Origin: Calcarisporiella thermophila CBS 279.70
Lineage: Eukaryota > Calcarisporiellomycota
Length of the DNA: 64,000 nucleotides
Reading direction: 5' to 3'
NCBI RefSeq assembly: GCF_041956535.1
Contig: NW_027192198.1
Coordinates: forward strand, 318,714-382,713
The position numbers and the translations under genes are program-made. Below the pieces are notes generated by a model. It saw only the letters and a program-made list of their open reading frames with translations, had not been told where the DNA came from and searched no databases. This document shows, piece by piece, positions 60,267 to 64,000 of the stretch. Position 1 is the stretch's first letter. Every line of letters starts with the position of its first letter.

Positions 60267-62630
60267 CTATCCCTCTCGATCCTCCTCTAGCTCCTCCTCC
60301 CATTCACACCCGTCGTGCACACACACCCCAAACTCGGCGCTTTCCCGCATGATGGACCGTGCCTCTTCGTACCCAACCCCCTGGTCCTCCATGATCAACA
60401 TCACTGCGGTCTCAGGCACCATGACCTGTTGCAGATACTCGATGGGGGTTTGTGGAGCTGTGTCTGAGGGGGTCAGGCGATCCGTCCGGAGCAGTAGGTG
60501 AACGAGGGAGGAGAGTAAAACCGACGCTCCTCTGGGACCATAGTATCCCGGCTGGAAGAAAAACGCGAGGAATGGGCGAGGAACGAGGTGTCAGTAGCAA
60601 TTGAATTAAATCCAGGGAATTGGCACTCTCACCTGTGTCACCTCAAACCGGGTCATCAATTCACCTGTCTGTCGGGCCTTGGCCTTGCCCACTCGCTCAT
60701 ACGCCTCCATGGCCAACGTCTTGAAGAAGCTTGGCCGCTTGCCCTCGACAATGTCCATCAAATTGGGCACCATCCGCGTGATCCGAGCCGGGAGGGCCTC
60801 GAAATCGATCGAGAGCGGATACCCTTTCTCCACCCCCTCCGGCACAACCTGACGAAAGGCCCGATGAAGGCGGCAGAACGCGTGCTCCCGCATGAAGTCC
60901 TCGCCTTGAGCAGGAAGACATGCGAGGGCCTCGCGTAGTCGGCCTGGCAGCGGGTCCGGAAGTGGCTCGTGGCAGTAACGGCAATGGCCGCCTGGGGTGG
61001 GTGCTGTCAACGAGTCCCAAGTAAGCCCAATTCAAGGATGCTAGGCAACAAGAGTGGGGTGCTCACCTTTTTCGATGGAGTGGTCGGGGCTGAAGTGATC
61101 GAGATCGAACGGCTCCAGAGGCTGAATCTCTCGCTTGGGCGAGGGCGCCTTAAATGTCGCACCCAGCGCACTCTTAGGGGTCCTCGGCGTTTTGGCAAGG
61201 ATAAAGGGGCTGGAGCGCTCCGAGGCGGGGGGCAACTTGAGCTTCTTTTTACGACCCTGGATCGCCTGGCCAGGCGGGGATCCAGGGGTGACAGCGGTGG
61301 TCGCTTTCGAGGCGGTCTCGCCGATAGCATGACAGGGAGAGAAGAGTTGGGCATGGCTACAGAACCCTTCCGACCTGACCCCTATCGACCCACACTTCTC
61401 CTGGGTGCTCCTCATCGACACGGGGAGTCTGGTGTAGATTGAGCGGGAATCTCGAGTGTCTCCGGCAAGAGGAAGATCCCTCTTTCCCCCAGGCCGAGCT
61501 ATCGAGGTGCGCCGACGAGCGCTTTCTACCCTCTGTGGGGCTCTTCTTTTGGGCGTGAGTGGACTCGGAACGACGCCATTGTGCCCAACCACCTCTCTCC
61601 TACCAGGTGCAAACAACTCCAACGTTGGGCTCGGCCGCCGTTCTGTCAAAAGTGAAAGATCTCGCCCCATCTCCCTAGACAATCCCATTTCATTCGACCA
61701 TCGCCGGCGCTTCATCGGGCTCAATGATGGGGATCGAAGGGAGGGGGCAATAGGCGAAACAGAGCTTAGCGAGGCCCTTAGTTGAGCATTACAATTCCGA
61801 GGGCGCGTTTTCCTCGTGCCACTCTCTAAAACATCCTCCCCAGGCAGGGTGTTTTGACTTGCTCTTGACGACGTCGTAGAGGTAATAATAGAAAACGGAG
61901 ATTGGCTCCTAAACCATAGGTCTTCGGTATCATGTTCGTGTTCAATAATGCTTTTCACCCCTTTACGTGGAGAAATGATATCACTGACACCCCTGTTTGG
62001 CGGCAACGTGCCCTGTTTCTCTCGCTTTTTCCCCTTTGACAACGAAAGCGACTTTGCCGCAGCTCCTAATGTCCGATTACGAAATGCCAACGGAGTAGAC
62101 AACCTAGATCCTGGTGGAGATAGTCCACCCTTTTCGCGATTCAGATCGTTTTTTCCAGCCTTATGTAAACCCGCTGTGGCCAATGATGGTCGCCCTCTCT
62201 CTGTCTGGATTCTATATGGTCCCTCAAATATATTTTCCTCACCCCTTCCACTTCGATTCGCCATATCCAATGCCAAGTTGCCAATTATTTGACGTGACTT
62301 TCCTCCAACGCGGGACTCCTTGCTCTTGAACTTTTCGTGTGAGAATAGACGGGTTGCCCGCTCGTTAGCCTCGCTTGAATACTCCTTTTCAGGATGGATC
62401 TTTTCGCGTAGATCGGAGATGGCGGAATCCATGGGATGGGCATCCCCTATCAGATCTTGGGTCCATTCAGTGTCCTTACCCAATTCTCTCCTATTATTCC
62501 GGCGGGAAGGCGATGGCGGTTGGAACACGTCCCATTTTGAGGGCGGAGGGGGTGACGGACATTGGAATTTGGATTGATGCCGAGAAGAAGAAGGAGGAGA
62601 TGGTGAATCATAGAGATAACATGTGGACAT
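60267..62630 (-). CDS. RTC4-domain protein (telomere-capping-related)
   Basis: Three exons (62630-61067, 61003-60633, 60551-60267) give 739 aa. The first 520 residues are disordered, Ser/Pro/Arg-rich, with several S/T-P sites and little hydrophobic content. The RTC4-like domain begins near residue 522 with a CRYCHEPLPDPLPGRL zinc-ribbon-like Cys pair, then HAFCRLH, YPLSIDFEALPARI, the helical middle, PGYYGPRGASVLLSSL and a C-terminal helix ending in an acidic run (EEELEEDREG). In yeast, Rtc4 (restriction of telomere capping 4) was found in a screen on cdc13 mutants; its biochemical role is unclear. The long disordered arm is typical of fungal members. Nuclear location is likely but not shown by a clear signal. 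Confidence 0.82.
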
Positions 62631-63241
62631 CTAGAGCTTTCAGCCAAACTGCTACAAAACAGACTACATGAAAACGCGGAGGAATCAAGGCGGGGAGGGG
62701 GTATCCTTTCTAACTTGAAAGAACTAGAAGTATTAATAACGGGAGACAAAATTGGAGAAATCCCAAGTCACAGCACGAAATATCAGATGAAGGGGAAGCC
62801 TGCCCGTAGTAGGTTGCAGTTTCAGTCTGTTGGACAACCAAGAATACGGCCGGTATCCCCACCCCGTATTGTACCGTGCTGAGATCCAGGCTGGTCATGA
62901 ACCGTATTGACCAGATGGTCCAAGAAAGGGCGCAGTGAGCCACACTGGACGGCACCTACTTCCGTCCTCTCAGATTTATTAACATCTAATGGATAGAGGA
63001 TAGAGGATAAAGTTGGAGGCCCCTTTAACCAACATTCACCAGCTAATTGACACACTAGGGCTATAGAAATACATCCGTATAAGCACAGAAACAAAGGAAA
63101 CACTTTGAAAACACGCAAGGAACCCACCTCTAGAAGAAGCAAAAAACACTAGGAAAAATACATTCGAGAGAGTGTGGGGGGAGAAGCGAGAGGGATACAT
63201 GAACGAAAGACACTATGATACATAGGGGCCCGTCGAGCCAA
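62631..63241. other. Gap: 5' flank of the RTC4 gene
   Basis: 611 bp. A 106-codon - strand frame (62822-63142) has a hydrophobic start and no homology I can name. Otherwise should hold the RTC4-gene promoter and the 3' UTR of the Zn2Cys6 gene. Confidence 0.45.
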
Positions 63242-64000
63242 CTAATCCAACACTTCTCGGAGCTTTCGCGTCAGCGGCACCCTCACCATGCAGTCCAACG
63301 CCGAATTCAGGGGGGAGTCCAGCGGCGGGGAGAATGGCTTCAACAAAGCGACCTTGGGTTCGGCGGAGAAGAAGGGGGAGGGCAGGGCCACCGGCAATTG
63401 GGGGTATTGCATCTGAGGAATGGGCTGAAGGGTGTTAGGAGGAGAGGAGGAAAATAGAACCGGCCTTGCCTCGGATGGAGTGGGCGGCGTGATCGAAGCC
63501 GTGACAACCTCGTGCCGAGGCTTGTTCGGCCTCCGGTCGTGCGTGGGATTACTCAGAGGACTACTCGTTCCCCTCTCTTCCTCGGCGGCGGAAAACCCCA
63601 TTGGGTGAAGCTTGCCATCCACGCTCTCCTCCTCGCGAGTCCCCTCCAGTCCACCTTTGTCGACTGGCTGCAGGAGCTTTCTTACGACCCGCTCTAAGCT
63701 TCTCAGCCGCCTCTCCAGATCCTCTGTATCCGACAACCCCTGCCGCTTCCACCGGTCAGAAGTATGGACGCAGAGGTGGCCGCTCATGGTGCAGTAGCCG
63801 CAAGGGTCCTTTCCATCGCACTTCGTCTTGCGACGACGGCAAGTCTCACAGGCGCTACCGCTGGAGAGCCGCTGGGAAGAGATCCGGGCAAACTTGAGGG
63901 GGGAAATGACGCAGTCAGAGGGGGCCGACTCGCAAAAGTTGCACGGGCTATTCCCATTGCACCAGAGGCCCTGCACCTTACAGGGGATGCAGAGGACGGG
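63242..64000 (-). CDS. Tandem Zn2Cys6 transcription regulator, 5' end outside window (partial)
   Basis: An open frame runs from the right edge of the window to a stop at 63242, so the start is missing (253 residues seen). Two Zn2Cys6 clusters follow each other. The first, LCIPCKVQGLWC...CNFCESAPSDC, keeps C-x2-C-x6-C-x5-C-x2-C-x6-C spacing but lacks the basic loop. The second, ACETCRRRKTKC...CGYCTMSGHLC, is a classic cluster with the basic RRRKTK loop that contacts DNA. After it comes a probable dimerising helix (TEDLERRLRSLERVVRKLL), then a disordered Pro/Ser-rich region with no fungal-specific regulatory (MHR) domain before the stop. It should bind DNA as a dimer through the second cluster. 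The role of the first is open. Confidence 0.85.
   Translation of the reverse strand, partial: PVLCIPCKVQGLWCNGNSPCNFCESAPSDCVISPLKFARISSQRLSSGSACETCRRRKTKCDGKDPCGYCTMSGHLCVHTSDRWKRQGLSDTEDLERRLRSLERVVRKLLQPVDKGGLEGTREEESVDGKLHPMGFSAAEEERGTSSPLSNPTHDRRPNKPRHEVVTASITPPTPSEARPVLFSSSPPNTLQPIPQMQYPQLPVALPSPFFSAEPKVALLKPFSPPLDSPLNSALDCMVRVPLTRKLREVLD

Noticed and set aside
62822-63142. A 106-codon - strand frame with a hydrophobic start.
   Set aside because: No recognisable family, no splice context, and it lies in the expected 5' flank of the RTC4 gene.

Overview
The window is nuclear DNA from a filamentous-type fungus, most likely a non-Dikarya (early-diverging) lineage. Evidence: genes are split by many short GT-AG introns (about 45-100 nt, with a few longer ones); fungus-restricted families are present (Bre4-like/FUSC transporter, RTC4 domain, DUF8032, Zn2Cys6 regulator, Nrp1-like protein); and there is a complete T-box transcription factor, a family absent from Dikarya but reported in a few early-diverging fungi. 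Two complex I assembly factors (NDUFAF6-like, NDUFAF8-like) imply respiratory complex I, which argues against an anaerobic gut fungus. I cannot fix the phylum from sequence alone.

Layout. 0-9 kb: tRNA-Trp; a FUSC/aromatic-acid-exporter-like membrane protein (+); a mitochondrial-type adenylate kinase (-); an ERGIC-53/Emp47-like cargo lectin (-). 9-18 kb: an RRM+YTH m6A-reader-like protein (+) facing a P4-ATPase flippase (-), with 1.4 kb of unexplained DNA between them. 18-32 kb: a PNPOx-like flavoprotein (-), a cyclin K/Pch1-type cyclin (-), an unassigned gene model (-), a Chk2/Cds1 checkpoint kinase (+, 16 exons) and the nucleoporin Nup188 (-). 32-46.6 kb: an Nrp1-like RNA-binding protein with five RanBP2 fingers (+), NDUFAF6-like (-), a caleosin (+), a TTC14-like TPR/SR protein (-), P5C reductase (+), a uridine-kinase-like protein that has lost catalytic residues (+) and a Crz1-like C2H2 factor (+). 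47-55.6 kb: glucosidase I (-, 16 exons), the T-box factor (+) and an AT-hook protein with two DUF8032 domains (-). 57-64 kb (GC-rich): a RhoGAP (-), an NDUFAF8-like twin CX9C protein (-), an RTC4-domain protein (-) and a tandem Zn2Cys6 regulator cut by the window edge (-).

No operon-like organisation is present; neighbours share function only loosely. ERGIC-53-like lectin and glucosidase I both serve N-glycoprotein folding and ER export. YTH, cyclin K, the TTC14-like SR protein and the Nrp1-like protein are all RNA-level regulators. NDUFAF6 and NDUFAF8 both serve complex I. Most exon boundaries given here were built by hand from GT/AG sites, frame continuity and family alignment; no transcript data were available. 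The strongest points for follow-up are the fungal T-box gene, the tandem DUF8032/AT-hook protein next to it, the tandem Zn2Cys6 protein with a degenerate first cluster, the apparently dead uridine kinase, and the pseudo-exonuclease/RRM/5x zinc finger protein.
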